NCBI GenBank assembly: GCA_015061955.1
Contig: SUVO01000013.1
Location: forward strand, 25,314-89,313
From: Verrucomicrobiaceae bacterium
Lineage (GTDB): Bacteria; Verrucomicrobiota; Verrucomicrobiia; Opitutales; Intestinicryptomonadaceae
DNA: 64,000 nucleotides
Direction of reading: 5' to 3'
In this document: positions 42,857 through 52,990 of the stretch, in pieces
How positions within the stretch are numbered: the stretch's first letter is position 1
Layout: each line of letters opens with the position of its first letter
Translations under genes and position numbers: made by a program
Notes under the pieces: generated by a model
What the model was told of the DNA's origin: nothing
The model's input: only the letters and a program-made list of their open reading frames with translations
Databases searched by the model: none

Positions 42857-43420
42857 CTATTGACGTTCTGGTTTACTTGGATTTTCGATACTCCATAACC
42901 ACGATTGATTTTGTGTGATTATTTTGCCTTCTGGATTTTTTACTTCAATTTTCCATGCCAAAATTGAAGTATCAACTAATTCAGCATCATTGCCTGTCAT
43001 ACCCAATACAAGTTCTCTAAACAGCGATGAATTTTCTGGTACAACAAACGAAAATTTCCGAACCTTTGGGCTTTTCTTTGTTTGCAAGTATAAATCAATT
43101 TGCGTACCTTTTAAGATGTTATTTTGATATGTTTTAAACATTATAAACATATACACACCCGTTCTATTTTCGTTATCTGTACGCAATATCAATCTGCCAT
43201 GACCAAATTCTTTACCTGTAAAAACTTCGTATATGGTATAAGTTTCGGGCGTAGTCATAAAACGAGTATTTACATCAGATATAATCTGTGTGTTTTCTGG
43301 ATTAGATATAGAATTTACATATTCTTGCTTATCTAATTCAGCTTTATTTACTTCTTGCGACGAACACCCACACAAGCAAAAAAGTGCTACTGATAAAAAT
43401 ATTTTGTTCAAATTTTTCAT
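42857..43420 (-). CDS. lipoprotein of unknown function
   Basis: This 187-residue protein has a lipoprotein signal (MKNLNKIFLSVALFCLCGCSS, lipobox LCGC) and then about 165 residues predicted mostly beta. Recognisable parts are TPETYTIYEVFTGKEFGHGRLILRT and SLFRELVLGMTGNDAELVDTSI, which I cannot place in a family. It follows the ABC permease gene by 10 bases and precedes the glycosylase gene by 12, so it belongs to the same transcript. I suggest no role beyond the cell envelope. Confidence 0.75.
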   Translation of the reverse strand: MKNLNKIFLSVALFCLCGCSSQEVNKAELDKQEYVNSISNPENTQIISDVNTRFMTTPETYTIYEVFTGKEFGHGRLILRTDNENRTGVYMFIMFKTYQNNILKGTQIDLYLQTKKSPKVRKFSFVVPENSSLFRELVLGMTGNDAELVDTSILAWKIEVKNPEGKIITQNQSWLWSIENPSKPERQ

Positions 43421-43430
43421 AATTTATTTT

Positions 43431-44210
43431 CTATTTTGAAATACCCCATTTTTTGCGTAAACGTGCCTCTAATGGCGAGAATAACGCTTTATCTACAAGC
43501 AATCCAATCAATATAACGGTAAACATTATACCAATAACCTGATTCATATCTAAAAGTTCTCTACCGTAGTGCAGAAGTTGTCCCAAACCAAAACCTGTTA
43601 GAATTGTTACATATATTTCTGCTGCCATTAACGAACGCCATGCAAATGCCCAACCTTGTTTCATACCACCCAATATACTTGGGAACGATGCAGGCAACAC
43701 AACATACAACCATGTATGCATTCCTTTTGACCCCATTGTACTTGCTGCTCTTAGATATATAGGTGGAATATTTTTTACCCCATGTACTGTTGCTAAAATC
43801 ATCGACCACACAGTACCCATTACAACAACAAATAACATTGCAAACTCTGTTTGCCCAAACCACATTATTGCCAATGGAACCCAACATACACTAGGTAGAG
43901 CCTGCAAGCCCAATGCCAATATGCCGATAGTGTCGTTAAACACTCTAAATCTGGCGCACAACATACCAGTTGGAATTCCTACGCACAAACCTATTGCATA
44001 TCCTAACAACAAACGCTTTATTGTTACCCATATTGCTTTGGGTAAGGTTGCATCGAAAATTGCATTCCAAAGATAAACTGCTACATCGCTTGGGGCTGGT
44101 AATGTATGTTTAAAGAACCCTAATTCTTTTACGCATATTTGCCACAAAATAATAACAACTGCAAATGCGCCAATAGAGCTTGATATTCTTATAAAGTTTT
44201 CTTTTTTCAT
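43431..44210 (-). CDS. ABC transporter permease (SsuC/TauC type)
   Basis: This 259-residue protein has about six membrane segments and a binding-protein-dependent permease motif (AASTMGSKGMHTWLYVVLPASFPSILGG). It contains GIPTGMLCARFRVFND and ALQALPSVCWVPLAIMWFG, typical for the sulfonate/taurine/nitrate subgroup. It overlaps the ATPase gene by 4 bases (ATGA), a sign of translational coupling. Substrate by family: sulfonates, taurine, nitrate or pyrimidine-like molecules. Confidence 0.9.
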   Translation of the reverse strand: MKKENFIRISSSIGAFAVVIILWQICVKELGFFKHTLPAPSDVAVYLWNAIFDATLPKAIWVTIKRLLLGYAIGLCVGIPTGMLCARFRVFNDTIGILALGLQALPSVCWVPLAIMWFGQTEFAMLFVVVMGTVWSMILATVHGVKNIPPIYLRAASTMGSKGMHTWLYVVLPASFPSILGGMKQGWAFAWRSLMAAEIYVTILTGFGLGQLLHYGRELLDMNQVIGIMFTVILIGLLVDKALFSPLEARLRKKWGISK

Positions 44211-45007
44211 TCAGCAACCTCCTTGCCAATGCTTTGCTTTAATGATGCTGTTATTTTACTTGCATAAGAAGTTAGAGCCGGATCGTTTATATCTCTCAAT
44301 CGAGGTAAATCGATATTGAATGTTTCAACAATTCGCCCAGGGTGTGGTGAAAACAAAATAACTCTGTCGCCCAAGCAAACGGCTTCTCGTATATTGTGTG
44401 TAACAAATAGAATTGTTTTTTTACGTTTTTGCCAAATCTGTTGGATTTCGCCATATAGCTGTTCACGAGTGAGTGCGTCTAATGCTCCAAAGGTTTCGTC
44501 CATTAGCAAAATTCTTGGATTAGGTGCCAAGGAACGTGCAAGAGCTACGCGTTGACGCATTCCTCCAGAAAGTTCGTGGATAGATGCTTTTGCAAATTTT
44601 TCAAGACCTACTAAATACAAATAAAACTTTGCAACTTCTCTACGTTCTGGATCAGTCAAGTTTGGTTTTAATTTCAAGCCAAACATAACGTTGTCGAATA
44701 CGTTTAACCATGGAAAAAGTGCATGTTCTTGGAACATTACCATTCGGTCTCTACCAGGACCTTCCACTGTATCTGAATCAACTAAAATTTCTCCAGAATC
44801 TGGTTTATCTAAGCCAGCAACTAAGTTTAAAAGGGTAGATTTTCCACAACCACTCGGTCCAACTAAACAGACAAATTCGCCTTCGTTTATGCTTAAACTA
44901 ACATTCTCAAGGGCTTGAACTTTGCCTTGAGCAGAATCAAACACTTTCGATACATTTTTTATCGAAAGTTTTGCTGTAATATTTTCAAGTTCTTTGTGTA
45001 AACTCAT
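44207..45007 (-). CDS. ABC transporter ATPase (SsuB/TauB type)
   Basis: This 266-residue nucleotide-binding subunit has Walker A GPSGCGKSTLL, the Q-loop MVMFQEHALFPWL, signature HELSGGMRQRVALARSL, Walker B ILLMDETFGALDALT and the H-loop ILFVTHNIREAV. The DETFGALD form, in place of DEPFGALD, recurs in this subgroup. It overlaps its neighbours by 4 bases on each side, so the three subunits are translated together. Confidence 0.95.
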   Translation of the reverse strand: MSLHKELENITAKLSIKNVSKVFDSAQGKVQALENVSLSINEGEFVCLVGPSGCGKSTLLNLVAGLDKPDSGEILVDSDTVEGPGRDRMVMFQEHALFPWLNVFDNVMFGLKLKPNLTDPERREVAKFYLYLVGLEKFAKASIHELSGGMRQRVALARSLAPNPRILLMDETFGALDALTREQLYGEIQQIWQKRKKTILFVTHNIREAVCLGDRVILFSPHPGRIVETFNIDLPRLRDINDPALTSYASKITASLKQSIGKEVAE

Positions 45008-45981
45008 TTGTAAAGTAGTTTTGTTATATCGACGCGCTTTTTAAGAAGTTTGCATTTGTAGGCATCGTCGACAAATTCCTGCAAGCTCTTTTCGTTAACC
45101 GACGATGTGAATATAAGTCTGTTCCACGATTTACGCACTAAGTCGATTGATATTTTGCCTCCTGTTAACGCTTGTAATTCAGCATGAACAAGTTTTTGTG
45201 CTTCTTGAGGATTTTTATTTATCCAGTCTGTAAGTTCGTTATGAGCATCTATAATCTTCTTTAGCAAATCTGGGTGTTTGTTTATCAGATTTATGTTTGC
45301 AACTAAAACTGTTGTAACGGTGTTGGTTTGTTCTAAATATACTTTTGCACCAACTTCGTCTATTAGACGTGTTACCCAAGGTTCGACAGTCCAAACTGCA
45401 TCGAGAACTCCTTTTCGCATAAGTGGCATTTGTTCTGGATTTGGTGTTGCTATAACGTGTGCATCTCCACCTATGAGGGTTATATTTATACCATTTTTTA
45501 CAAGCCAAGCTCTACAAGCAACATCTTGAGTATTACCAAGTTGTGGAGTTCCAATGCGTTTGCCTTTAAAATCGGCTGGTTTTATTATATTCTTTTTAGG
45601 ATTAACTACTAATGCAGCACCACCGTCAGCAGAACCTGCAATAATTCTTACATCATCGCCACCTGTTCTTGAGAATGCGTTTATTGCTGGGCTTGGTCCA
45701 ACATAAGTAATATCTACAGCCCCCGATAAAAGCGACTCCATTGCACTTGGACCTGCATTAAATAATGCCCACTGAAAATCTACTTTATCGCCCAAACGAG
45801 CCTCGAACCAACCTTTACCTTGACGCGATAGTTGATGTGCTACTAAGGCTTGTGCATGGGAAATGTTTGGGAAGTGTCCCATACGGATAACTGTTTTATC
45901 TGATTTTGGGGCACAGGCTGTGAGAAACATTCCTGCAATGGCAATACTACACAGCAGGAACTTATGGAAATTAATTTTCAT
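45004..45981 (-). CDS. ABC transporter substrate-binding lipoprotein (SsuA/NMT1-like)
   Basis: This 325-residue protein has a lipoprotein signal (MKINFHKFLLCSIAIAGMFLTAC, lipobox LTAC) and the SsuA/THI5-like fold: IRMGHFPNISHAQALVAHQ, SLLSGAVDITYVGPSPAINAFSRTGG, KRIGTPQLGNTQDVACRAWL and VDAVWTVEPWVTRLI-like text. The GPSPAINA motif is typical of aliphatic-sulfonate binders. No desulfonating oxygenase is encoded nearby, so sulfonate specificity is provisional. The ATG at 45981 gives a normal signal peptide; an upstream ATG at 45996 adds five residues. Confidence 0.88.
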   Translation of the reverse strand: MKINFHKFLLCSIAIAGMFLTACAPKSDKTVIRMGHFPNISHAQALVAHQLSRQGKGWFEARLGDKVDFQWALFNAGPSAMESLLSGAVDITYVGPSPAINAFSRTGGDDVRIIAGSADGGAALVVNPKKNIIKPADFKGKRIGTPQLGNTQDVACRAWLVKNGINITLIGGDAHVIATPNPEQMPLMRKGVLDAVWTVEPWVTRLIDEVGAKVYLEQTNTVTTVLVANINLINKHPDLLKKIIDAHNELTDWINKNPQEAQKLVHAELQALTGGKISIDLVRKSWNRLIFTSSVNEKSLQEFVDDAYKCKLLKKRVDITKLLYK

Positions 45982-46073
45982 ATCCCTTATATACAAAACA
46001 TTTCTGTTAAAAATTCAACATATTTTTTGAAAATGAGCCACAATCAGAAAATATACTATGTGTAAGATTAGGC

Positions 46074-46101
46074 TTGACGTATATTTGTATTTAGACAAAA
46101 T
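46074..46101 (+). promoter_or_regulatory. possible promoter for tig
   Basis: TTGACG (46074-46079) and CAAAAT (46096-46101) with 16-base spacing. A TATATTTG octamer (46080-46087) overlaps the spacer. It is in the divergent ssuA-tig gap, 42 bases before the tig ATG. Confidence 0.4.
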
Positions 46102-46142
46102 CTTGCACTTAATTTCTCAAAAATTTAAGACTTTTTAATATT

Positions 46143-47441
46143 ATGAATACAAACATCGAAAACATTAACGATACAAGAAAGAAAATTGTTGTAACATTCT
46201 CAGCAGAAGAAGTTGCTCAACAGACAGCTAAGATTACCGACGAATTTGTTCGTGGTGCAAAAATTTCGGGTTTCCGTCCTGGAAAAGCTCCTAAGGCTAT
46301 GGTTGAAAAATCTTATGCCGATGCAATTAAGTCGCAAACAGAACGCGCTCTTACAAGTCAGGCTATCGATGCTATGAACAAGATTGAAGAGTTCGATTTG
46401 TATGCAGTTGTAAATATCGAAAACAAGAACGAAAATGGTTGCGAATTGACATTTACTGCCGATGTTTATCCTGCAATTGATATGCCAAAGTCGTACGAAA
46501 CAAAAGTTGAACTTCAATCTACAGACGCTACTGATGAAGAAGTAAATAACGCAGTAGAATATTATCGTAATCAGCGTGCTAAGTATGACGAAGTTGATCG
46601 TGAAATCAAGAAGGGCGACTTTGTACGTCTTTCGTACACAGGCAAAATTGATGGCGAACCTGTTGCTGAAATTGCTAAAGATATGCCAATTTTTGCTGAT
46701 CAAAAGTCAACTTGGGAAGAAGCAGGTAATGAAAATGCTCCTGGCGTACAAGGTATCGTACAAGGTATCATTGGTATGAAGAAGGGCGAAAAGAAAGTTA
46801 TTTCGCACGAATTCCCTAAGGAAATGCCAATCGAAAAGCTCGCAGGTAAAAAAGCTGAGTACGAAGTTGAAATTTTTGAAATCCGCGAAAAAATCCTCCC
46901 AGAAATCGATGAAGAATTCTTGAAAGCTTTTGAAGCTAAGGATTTAGACGATCTCAAAGCTAAGATTAAGCAAAATATTGAAGCTGATAAGAAAAATAAT
47001 AACGAAGTTATGAAGCGCCAAATGGCTGTTGAACAATTGTTGGAAAAGGTTACTTTCGCAATTCCAGAAACAGCATTGGAAGATGAACGCGATTCAATCC
47101 TCGAAGAAATGATGATGCGTTTTATGTCGTCGGGTGCGTCAAAGGCTGATATTGAAAAGAATAAAGATGCTCTCTTAGAAGGTTCAACTAAGGAAGCAGA
47201 AGGCAGAGCTAAAATGCGTATTTTCTTAAATAGAGTTGCTAAAGTAAACGGTTTGAAAGTCGATAATGATGATATGAGCCGTGTCCTCTGGCAGGAAGCT
47301 ATGCGTACACGCACAAAGCCAGAAGATTTAATAAAGCAACTTAAAAAAGATCCAGCTCGTGCAAATCGCATGCGTTCAGATGCTCTCTTGCAAAAAGCAA
47401 TTAATTTTATTGCTGAAAAGTGTGAAGCAACTGTAAAGTAA
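46143..47441 (+). CDS. tig: trigger factor
   Basis: This 432-residue ribosome-associated chaperone has the ribosome-binding signature in the first ~60 residues (VRGAKISGFRPGKAPKAMVEK). The FKBP-like peptidyl-prolyl isomerase domain comes next (KKGDFVRLSYTGKIDGEPV, VQGIIGMKKGEKKVISHEFP), then a long helical C-terminal arm domain. It binds the ribosome exit tunnel and protects nascent chains. The order tig-clpP-clpX is conserved across bacteria. A strong terminator at 47466-47506 separates it here from clpP, so clpPX must have its own promoter or depend on read-through. Confidence 0.95.
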   Translation: MNTNIENINDTRKKIVVTFSAEEVAQQTAKITDEFVRGAKISGFRPGKAPKAMVEKSYADAIKSQTERALTSQAIDAMNKIEEFDLYAVVNIENKNENGCELTFTADVYPAIDMPKSYETKVELQSTDATDEEVNNAVEYYRNQRAKYDEVDREIKKGDFVRLSYTGKIDGEPVAEIAKDMPIFADQKSTWEEAGNENAPGVQGIVQGIIGMKKGEKKVISHEFPKEMPIEKLAGKKAEYEVEIFEIREKILPEIDEEFLKAFEAKDLDDLKAKIKQNIEADKKNNNEVMKRQMAVEQLLEKVTFAIPETALEDERDSILEEMMMRFMSSGASKADIEKNKDALLEGSTKEAEGRAKMRIFLNRVAKVNGLKVDNDDMSRVLWQEAMRTRTKPEDLIKQLKKDPARANRMRSDALLQKAINFIAEKCEATVK

Positions 47442-47465
47442 AATTATACTTTTACAAAATAATAT

Positions 47466-47506
47466 ATACGCACGAGCTTTTTATATTGCTTCGTGCGTAT
47501 TTTTTC
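47466..47506 (+). terminator. terminator between tig and clpP
   Basis: ATACGCACGA (47466-47475) pairs with TCGTGCGTAT (47491-47500), with extra GC pairs inside and a T-run after. Confidence 0.85.
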
Positions 47507-47542
47507 TAAAAATTTAGTGCATAAATTCGAATAATATATTAT

Positions 47543-48139
47543 ATGGGTGAATATTATATACCAACAGTAGTTGAACGCGATGGACGTGGCGAACGTTCGT
47601 GGGACGTTTATTCAAGACTCTTACGCGACCGTATTGTATTTATCGGTACGCCAATCAGCGACGGTGTTGCTAATTCAGTAATAGCGCAGTTGCTTTTTTT
47701 ACAAATGGAAGATCCTCGAAAAGATGTTCATATCTATATAAATAGCCCTGGTGGTTCGTTGACTGCTGGTATGGCCATCTTCGACACTATGAATTTCCTC
47801 AGTTGCGATGTTGTAACTTATTGCGTTGGTCAGGCAGCAAGTATGGCTACAATCTTGTTGGCAGCTGGTACAAAAGGTAAACGTTATTCGTTGCCAAATT
47901 CTCGTGTTATGATTCATCAGCCATATGGTGGAGCAACTGGACAAGCTCGTGATGTATCTATTGCAGCTAATGAAATTTTGCGTTGGCGTACAAAGGTAAA
48001 TGAAATTTTGTCGAATTTAACTGGCAATTCTGTTGATAAGATTGCTAAAGATTCAGACAGAGACTTCTTTATGACAGCAGAAGAAGCTGTAAAATACGGC
48101 ATTGTAGATAAAGTTATTGAGAATAAGAAAGACGCTTAA
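47543..48139 (+). CDS. clpP: ATP-dependent Clp protease proteolytic subunit
   Basis: This 198-residue serine protease has the opening [24 protein letters not shown] and the [13 protein letters not shown] segment. The nucleophile Ser is in [17 protein letters not shown] and the His in [16 protein letters not shown]. The Asp is in [15 protein letters not shown]. Fourteen copies form the degradation chamber, unlocked by ClpX encoded 3 bases downstream. The family's usual propeptide is short or absent here. Confidence 0.96.
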   Translation: MGEYYIPTVVERDGRGERSWDVYSRLLRDRIVFIGTPISDGVANSVIAQLLFLQMEDPRKDVHIYINSPGGSLTAGMAIFDTMNFLSCDVVTYCVGQAASMATILLAAGTKGKRYSLPNSRVMIHQPYGGATGQARDVSIAANEILRWRTKVNEILSNLTGNSVDKIAKDSDRDFFMTAEEAVKYGIVDKVIENKKDA

Positions 48140-48142
48140 TAA

Positions 48143-49375
48143 ATGAGCGCAAAAGATAACAGATGTAGTTTTTGTGGACGTTCTGCTAAAGAAGTCGGCG
48201 AACTGATTGCAGGTTCTGATGGTGCAGTAGTATGTAGGGAATGTGCAAGTGCTTTGCATAACTTCTTTGCACTTCAACAGGTGGAAGCAAAGCAAAAAAA
48301 AGTCGAAAATATGCTCGACTTTAATTTGCGTACACCTGCCGAAATGAAAGCAGAACTCGATAAATACGTAATTGGTCAAGACAACGCAAAGAAAGTATTG
48401 TCGGTTGCTGTTTATAATCATTATAAACGATTGCGTTCCGAAATGCTCAAGAAAACGGAACTTATCGAAGATAAATCTCTTGCTGATGTAGAAATTGAAA
48501 AAAGCAATATTTTACTAATAGGTCCAACTGGCTCGGGTAAAACTTACTTAGCGAGAACTTTGGCAAAAATGTTGAATGTACCATTTGCCATTGGCGATGC
48601 TACTAATGTAACTGAGGCAGGTTATGTTGGCGAAGACGTTGAAAATTTAGTTTTGAATTTGTTGCGTGCTGCCGATTTTAACGTAGAAAAAGCTCAGTGT
48701 GGTATTATATATGTTGATGAAATAGATAAAATCTGTCGAAAGATGGAAAATGTTTCTATTACTCGAGATGTTGGTGGCGAAGGTGTACAACAAGCTTTGT
48801 TAAAAATTCTCGAAGGTACAGTTTGTAATATTCCACCCAAAGGTGGTAGAAAACATCCCGATCAAGAGTATATACGTTTAGACACACGCAATATTTTGTT
48901 TATTTGTGGTGGTGCGTTCGTAGGTTTAGATAAAATTGTAGAACGCAGAAAAGAAGGGAAATCGTTAGGGTTTAATGCTAAGAACGAAAAGCCTTCCGAA
49001 GCTGAGTTGATGGCAGATGTTCAACCAGAAGACCTTGTTAAATTTGGTTTTATTCCTGAATTTATTGGTCGTTTGCCTGTTGTATCGAGTTTGGCAGAGC
49101 TTTCGCGCGATGACTTAGTTAATATTTTAAAGAATACTAAAAATTCGTTAATAAAACAGTACCAAAAGTTGCTTGCTCTTGATGGGGCAGAGCTTGTCTT
49201 TACCGATGGAGCTATTGAAGAAATAGCTCAGCGTGCTATCGATATGGGGACAGGTGCAAGAGCGTTGCGATCGATAATGGAAAAAATAATGCTCGATATT
49301 ATGTATAATTTACCAACCTCTAAAGATAAAAAAATTAAGATTGATAAAAATTGCGTAATATCAACTTTTCAATAA
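48143..49375 (+). CDS. clpX: Clp protease ATPase subunit ClpX
   Basis: This 410-residue AAA+ unfoldase has an N-terminal C4 zinc domain ([19 protein letters not shown]). Then come Walker A ([16 protein letters not shown]), the pore loop [11 protein letters not shown], Walker B ([14 protein letters not shown]), [21 protein letters not shown], the RKHPDQEYI loop and the sensor/small domain ([14 protein letters not shown]). The [11 protein letters not shown] and [14 protein letters not shown] stretches are typical. Both zinc and ATP sites look intact. Confidence 0.96.
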   Translation: MSAKDNRCSFCGRSAKEVGELIAGSDGAVVCRECASALHNFFALQQVEAKQKKVENMLDFNLRTPAEMKAELDKYVIGQDNAKKVLSVAVYNHYKRLRSEMLKKTELIEDKSLADVEIEKSNILLIGPTGSGKTYLARTLAKMLNVPFAIGDATNVTEAGYVGEDVENLVLNLLRAADFNVEKAQCGIIYVDEIDKICRKMENVSITRDVGGEGVQQALLKILEGTVCNIPPKGGRKHPDQEYIRLDTRNILFICGGAFVGLDKIVERRKEGKSLGFNAKNEKPSEAELMADVQPEDLVKFGFIPEFIGRLPVVSSLAELSRDDLVNILKNTKNSLIKQYQKLLALDGAELVFTDGAIEEIAQRAIDMGTGARALRSIMEKIMLDIMYNLPTSKDKKIKIDKNCVISTFQ

Positions 49376-49393
49376 AAAATAAAACTTTTAATA

Positions 49394-49428
49394 AAAAAAA
49401 CTGCAATATAGATATTGCAGTTTTTTTG
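49394..49428. terminator. bidirectional terminator after clpX
   Basis: CTGCAATAT (49401-49409) and ATATTGCAG (49412-49420) form a stem flanked by an A-run and a T-run, between convergent genes. Confidence 0.85.
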
Positions 49429-49440
49429 TTTTGTAATGAG

Positions 49441-51213
49441 TTATTTTATTAGTAAATAATCGCGAGGCTTTATTGTTTTGCCTTCGTATTCAAAGGGCGA
49501 TTGCGTGTAGTTTGTTATAACTTTACTACCGTTGCTGTATGCTGTTAAGTAAACATCGGGAGCAAGTTGTTTGTGGTCTTCCATAAATTCTAATTGTAAG
49601 TGTGCAACCTTTTGGTATTCATCGTAAACTTCTTTTACTTTTGGAAGATTTTTAATGTTTGTCCAACCTCCATAGTAAACTGGACGTCCACCAAATTCTG
49701 CATGATGTAAACGAATTTCTTCCCAATTTCTCGTTAAATTGTTGTTTGTATCGGAGAAAAATGCCGACGAAGGTACTATGCCATGATACACCAATTGCCA
49801 AATTGGAATATAACGATCGAGTATTTCTGAATGATGATTTTGGTGATTAATGTAGAAAGCCCAGTCTAAATATTTTATAACGTGATCGAAACCACATTCC
49901 GAAGTAAAGCCACCAGTAAGTTCGTGAGCGTATTTCATTATACGCAAGTAGGCTTTTGTCCATTCTTTGCGATTTAGTGGGTGTTTAGGGTCGTAGCAGA
50001 CTCGAGGAGTTATTGCTGAAATAACATCAACGTGATGCAGACCATTGAAGCCTAATCTATCACGCAACATGGGGTAATCGTCTTTGATGAATAAATCGAA
50101 GATTGCATGAGGGCAAGGGGTATAGGCTTTGCCACCAGCCCAACAACCAACGTACATTAAATCGCCATTTTTTAGTTTAGCAATGTAATCTTCGCTCCAT
50201 CTATCAGCAATACGATAAGCATCGGTATGGTTGACGTGAGGCGAAATGTAATAGCCTAAGCTTTTTGCTGTCTCGATAGTACGTTTTAAGGCTTTTTCGC
50301 CTCCAATAGCTGGTTCTACCGGAAGAAGTTGTGGGTATCTACCATCGTGACCTCTGATATTCCAACCTACTTCATGAAATACAATGTTGTCGCATCCTAA
50401 TTTTTTAAGAGCTTTTATGCACTCAGTAACTTGATCACATGTAGCATGTACGTGCATTGGTGGTTCGGTTTCGAGAGTTTGGTCTTTGGGAATCCACTTG
50501 CCAGTTGCTTTATCTATTAACATCGGCTTTGCACCATGTTGCGCGCGCAGGAGGATAGACTTAGCCATCATCTCGAGTTTTGGATTATTTTTTATACGTT
50601 CCTTTAAAGGCTTTACTTCGCCACGTTTAAGCTGATATTGACGATATTTCTTAGCCATACCAACGTAGTTTGCGTTTTCGCCCTTTAGTTCGTAGAAATC
50701 AACAACAATATCTTCGTAAGGTTTAAAGCCGATATTTTTTATATTAAAACGTGGAAAAACTTGATAATTACCATTTCTGATTTCAATGCGTTGTTCCCAT
50801 TCAAGCTTGAGCTTTTTTACGATTGCAACCCACGTTGTGCGAGGGTTTTTCATACCAAAAAATGTGTAATAGTTGCGTGTTGTAGCCCAAGTGCCTTCGT
50901 CTAAACGAAAAGTACCTATTGCACTTGTTGTAGTTATAAAATAACCATCTTCGCCTTTTTTGGCATTGCAAGCTGGTATTTTTATATCTACGCCTATGAT
51001 AGTTTCTTCAAGCAAATCTTCTTTGGGGATTTTTACACGCCAGCCTCCATCTTTACGCTTTTTTATAGGGTAATTCATCGATACTTTAGCATCGTCGGTA
51101 CCAACAAAATCAACTTGAACTGTGTTGTAATATTTTTCGGTATCGCTATCTGTCTGTGCTAAAGCCGATATTGCAATGGTTAATACTGTTACAAGAAGTA
51201 GAAATTTTTTCAT
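49441..51213 (-). CDS. secreted GH101/DUF5696-like protein, tandem copy B
   Basis: This 590-residue protein has a signal peptide (MKKFLLLVTVLTIAISALA), an N-terminal beta region and a barrel-type domain from about residue 225. Candidate active-site stretches are VFHEVGWNIRGHDGRYPQLL, YYISPHVNHTDAY, GLHHVDVISAITPRVCYDP and GGFTSECGFDH, where Asp of HVDV and Glu of SEC would be the acidic pair. It ends in a small beta domain (TAYSNGSKVITNYTQSP). Its start is one base from the stop of the adjacent paralogue. Comparison with GH101/GH129-type enzymes is by motif only; substrate unknown. Confidence 0.6.
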   Translation of the reverse strand: MKKFLLLVTVLTIAISALAQTDSDTEKYYNTVQVDFVGTDDAKVSMNYPIKKRKDGGWRVKIPKEDLLEETIIGVDIKIPACNAKKGEDGYFITTTSAIGTFRLDEGTWATTRNYYTFFGMKNPRTTWVAIVKKLKLEWEQRIEIRNGNYQVFPRFNIKNIGFKPYEDIVVDFYELKGENANYVGMAKKYRQYQLKRGEVKPLKERIKNNPKLEMMAKSILLRAQHGAKPMLIDKATGKWIPKDQTLETEPPMHVHATCDQVTECIKALKKLGCDNIVFHEVGWNIRGHDGRYPQLLPVEPAIGGEKALKRTIETAKSLGYYISPHVNHTDAYRIADRWSEDYIAKLKNGDLMYVGCWAGGKAYTPCPHAIFDLFIKDDYPMLRDRLGFNGLHHVDVISAITPRVCYDPKHPLNRKEWTKAYLRIMKYAHELTGGFTSECGFDHVIKYLDWAFYINHQNHHSEILDRYIPIWQLVYHGIVPSSAFFSDTNNNLTRNWEEIRLHHAEFGGRPVYYGGWTNIKNLPKVKEVYDEYQKVAHLQLEFMEDHKQLAPDVYLTAYSNGSKVITNYTQSPFEYEGKTIKPRDYLLIK

Positions 51214-51214
51214 T

Positions 51215-52990
51215 TTATTTATTTTTAATTAAAAGATAGTCTTTAGATTTTACCACTTTGTCTTCGTATTTAAAAGAATATTTTGAGTAGTTTGTTACAA
51301 CTTTACTGCCATCACCATAAACAGTTAGATAAACATCAGGGGCGAGTTTTTTATGGTCTTGCATAAGTTCTAATTGTAGATAGGCTATTTTTTGATATTC
51401 ATCGTAAAGTTCTTTGATTTTTGGAAGATATTGTTTGTGTGTCCAATCAACATAGTAAACGGGTAGTCCACCAAATTCGGCATGATGCAAACGTATTTCT
51501 TGCCAATTATTATTTAAATTGTTGTTGGTATCGTAGTAGTATGCTGATGAAGGTACATAACCATGATATATAATTTGCCAAATTGGCAGATAACGATCAA
51601 TTTCTGGTGGAACTTTCCAATCCCAATTTATGTAGTAAGCCCAATCGAGATATTTTATAACATGGTCAAAACCACTTTCTGATGAGAAACCTCCAGTTAT
51701 TTTATGTCCGTATTTCATTATACGCAGGTATGCTTCTGCCCATTGCTTACGATTTAATGGGTGGTTGGGATCGTGACATACACGTGGTTGTATTGCTGAA
51801 ATGACATCGACATGTTGAATACCGTTAAAGCCGAGTCTATCACGCATCATTACATAGTCATTTTTTATAATTTTTTCAAAGAGTGGAGCAGGACAGGGGG
51901 TGTACGATTTCCCACCAGCCCAACAGCCGATATCTAACAATGTGCCATCTTTTCGTTTTGCGATGTAGTCTTCATTCCAACAATCTGCAATTTTATAGGC
52001 ATCGGTATGATTTGCATGTGCAGAAACGTAATAGCCAAGATTCTTTGCTGTTTCGATTGTACGTTTTAAACCGTCTTCACCTCCAATAGCTGGTTCAACT
52101 GGTAGAAGTTGTGGGTATCGACCATCGTGACCTCTGATATTCCAACCTACCAAGTGGAAATAGAGGTTATCGCAACCCATTGCTTTAAGGGTTTTCATAT
52201 ATTCTGTTATTTCATCGAATGTGACGATAACGTTCATTTTAGGTTCTGTTTCCGGAGTATAATCGGCTATGATACGCTTGCCTGTTTTGTCGCGAGGTAT
52301 TGGTTTGGCGCCGTGTTTTGCGCGCATCATTATAGACTTTGCGAGCATTTCTAATTTTGGATTATTCTTGATGCGCTCTTTAAGCGGTTTTATTTCACCT
52401 CTATCTATTTGATACTGGCGATACTTCTTAGCCATACCAACGTAGGTTGCGTTTTCGCCCTTAAGTTCGTAGAAATCAACAACAATATCTTCATAAGGTT
52501 TAAAGCCGATATCTTTTATGTTGAAACGTGGATATACTTGATAATTACCATCTTTGATTTCTGTAAAAAATCTCCATTCAAGCTTTAACTTTTTTATGAT
52601 AGCTACAAATGTTGTACGAGGGGTTTTCATACCAAAGAACGAATAACAAATTCTGCCTGTTGAGAATGCTCCATTGTCTCTGTTGAAATAGCCAATCGCA
52701 TTAGAGGGAGATATAAAATAGCCTTCTTCGCCTTTCTTAGCAAAAGAGGCTGGAATTTTTATGTCAACTGCAATAATCGTTTCGGCAACGAGGTCTTCTT
52801 TGGGAATTCTAACACGCCAAGCGCCGTCTTTGCGTTTTTTTATGGGGTATTGCATGGGTACTTTTGTGTTGTTTGTACCTACAAAATCAACTTGAACAGT
52901 GTTGTAATATTTGTCGGTTTCTGATTCCGAAGCCCATAGCGATAGTGCGCTAATTAAAACAGTTGAAAATATAAGCAATAATTTTTTCAT
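51215..52990 (-). CDS. secreted GH101/DUF5696-like protein, tandem copy A
   Basis: This 591-residue protein is a close paralogue of the next gene, collinear over its length. It has a signal peptide (MKKLLLIFSTVLISALSLWA), the shared YYNTVQVDFVGT opening and the same motifs (YFHLVGWNIRGHDGRYPQLL, NHTDAYKIADCWNEDY, GIQHVDVISAIQPRVCHDP, GGFSSESGFDHVIKYLDW). The pair differ in short blocks (a KTGKRIIADYTPETE segment and the SES against SEC site), so they may cut related but distinct glycans. It is the first gene of the pair. Upstream is the 207-base gap facing the PEP-CTERM gene. Confidence 0.6.
   Translation of the reverse strand: MKKLLLIFSTVLISALSLWASESETDKYYNTVQVDFVGTNNTKVPMQYPIKKRKDGAWRVRIPKEDLVAETIIAVDIKIPASFAKKGEEGYFISPSNAIGYFNRDNGAFSTGRICYSFFGMKTPRTTFVAIIKKLKLEWRFFTEIKDGNYQVYPRFNIKDIGFKPYEDIVVDFYELKGENATYVGMAKKYRQYQIDRGEIKPLKERIKNNPKLEMLAKSIMMRAKHGAKPIPRDKTGKRIIADYTPETEPKMNVIVTFDEITEYMKTLKAMGCDNLYFHLVGWNIRGHDGRYPQLLPVEPAIGGEDGLKRTIETAKNLGYYVSAHANHTDAYKIADCWNEDYIAKRKDGTLLDIGCWAGGKSYTPCPAPLFEKIIKNDYVMMRDRLGFNGIQHVDVISAIQPRVCHDPNHPLNRKQWAEAYLRIMKYGHKITGGFSSESGFDHVIKYLDWAYYINWDWKVPPEIDRYLPIWQIIYHGYVPSSAYYYDTNNNLNNNWQEIRLHHAEFGGLPVYYVDWTHKQYLPKIKELYDEYQKIAYLQLELMQDHKKLAPDVYLTVYGDGSKVVTNYSKYSFKYEDKVVKSKDYLLIKNK

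Noticed and set aside
46700..47371. A 223-codon minus-strand frame inside tig
   Set aside because: Antisense to a well-conserved trigger factor; Ser/Ile/Phe-rich without family motifs.
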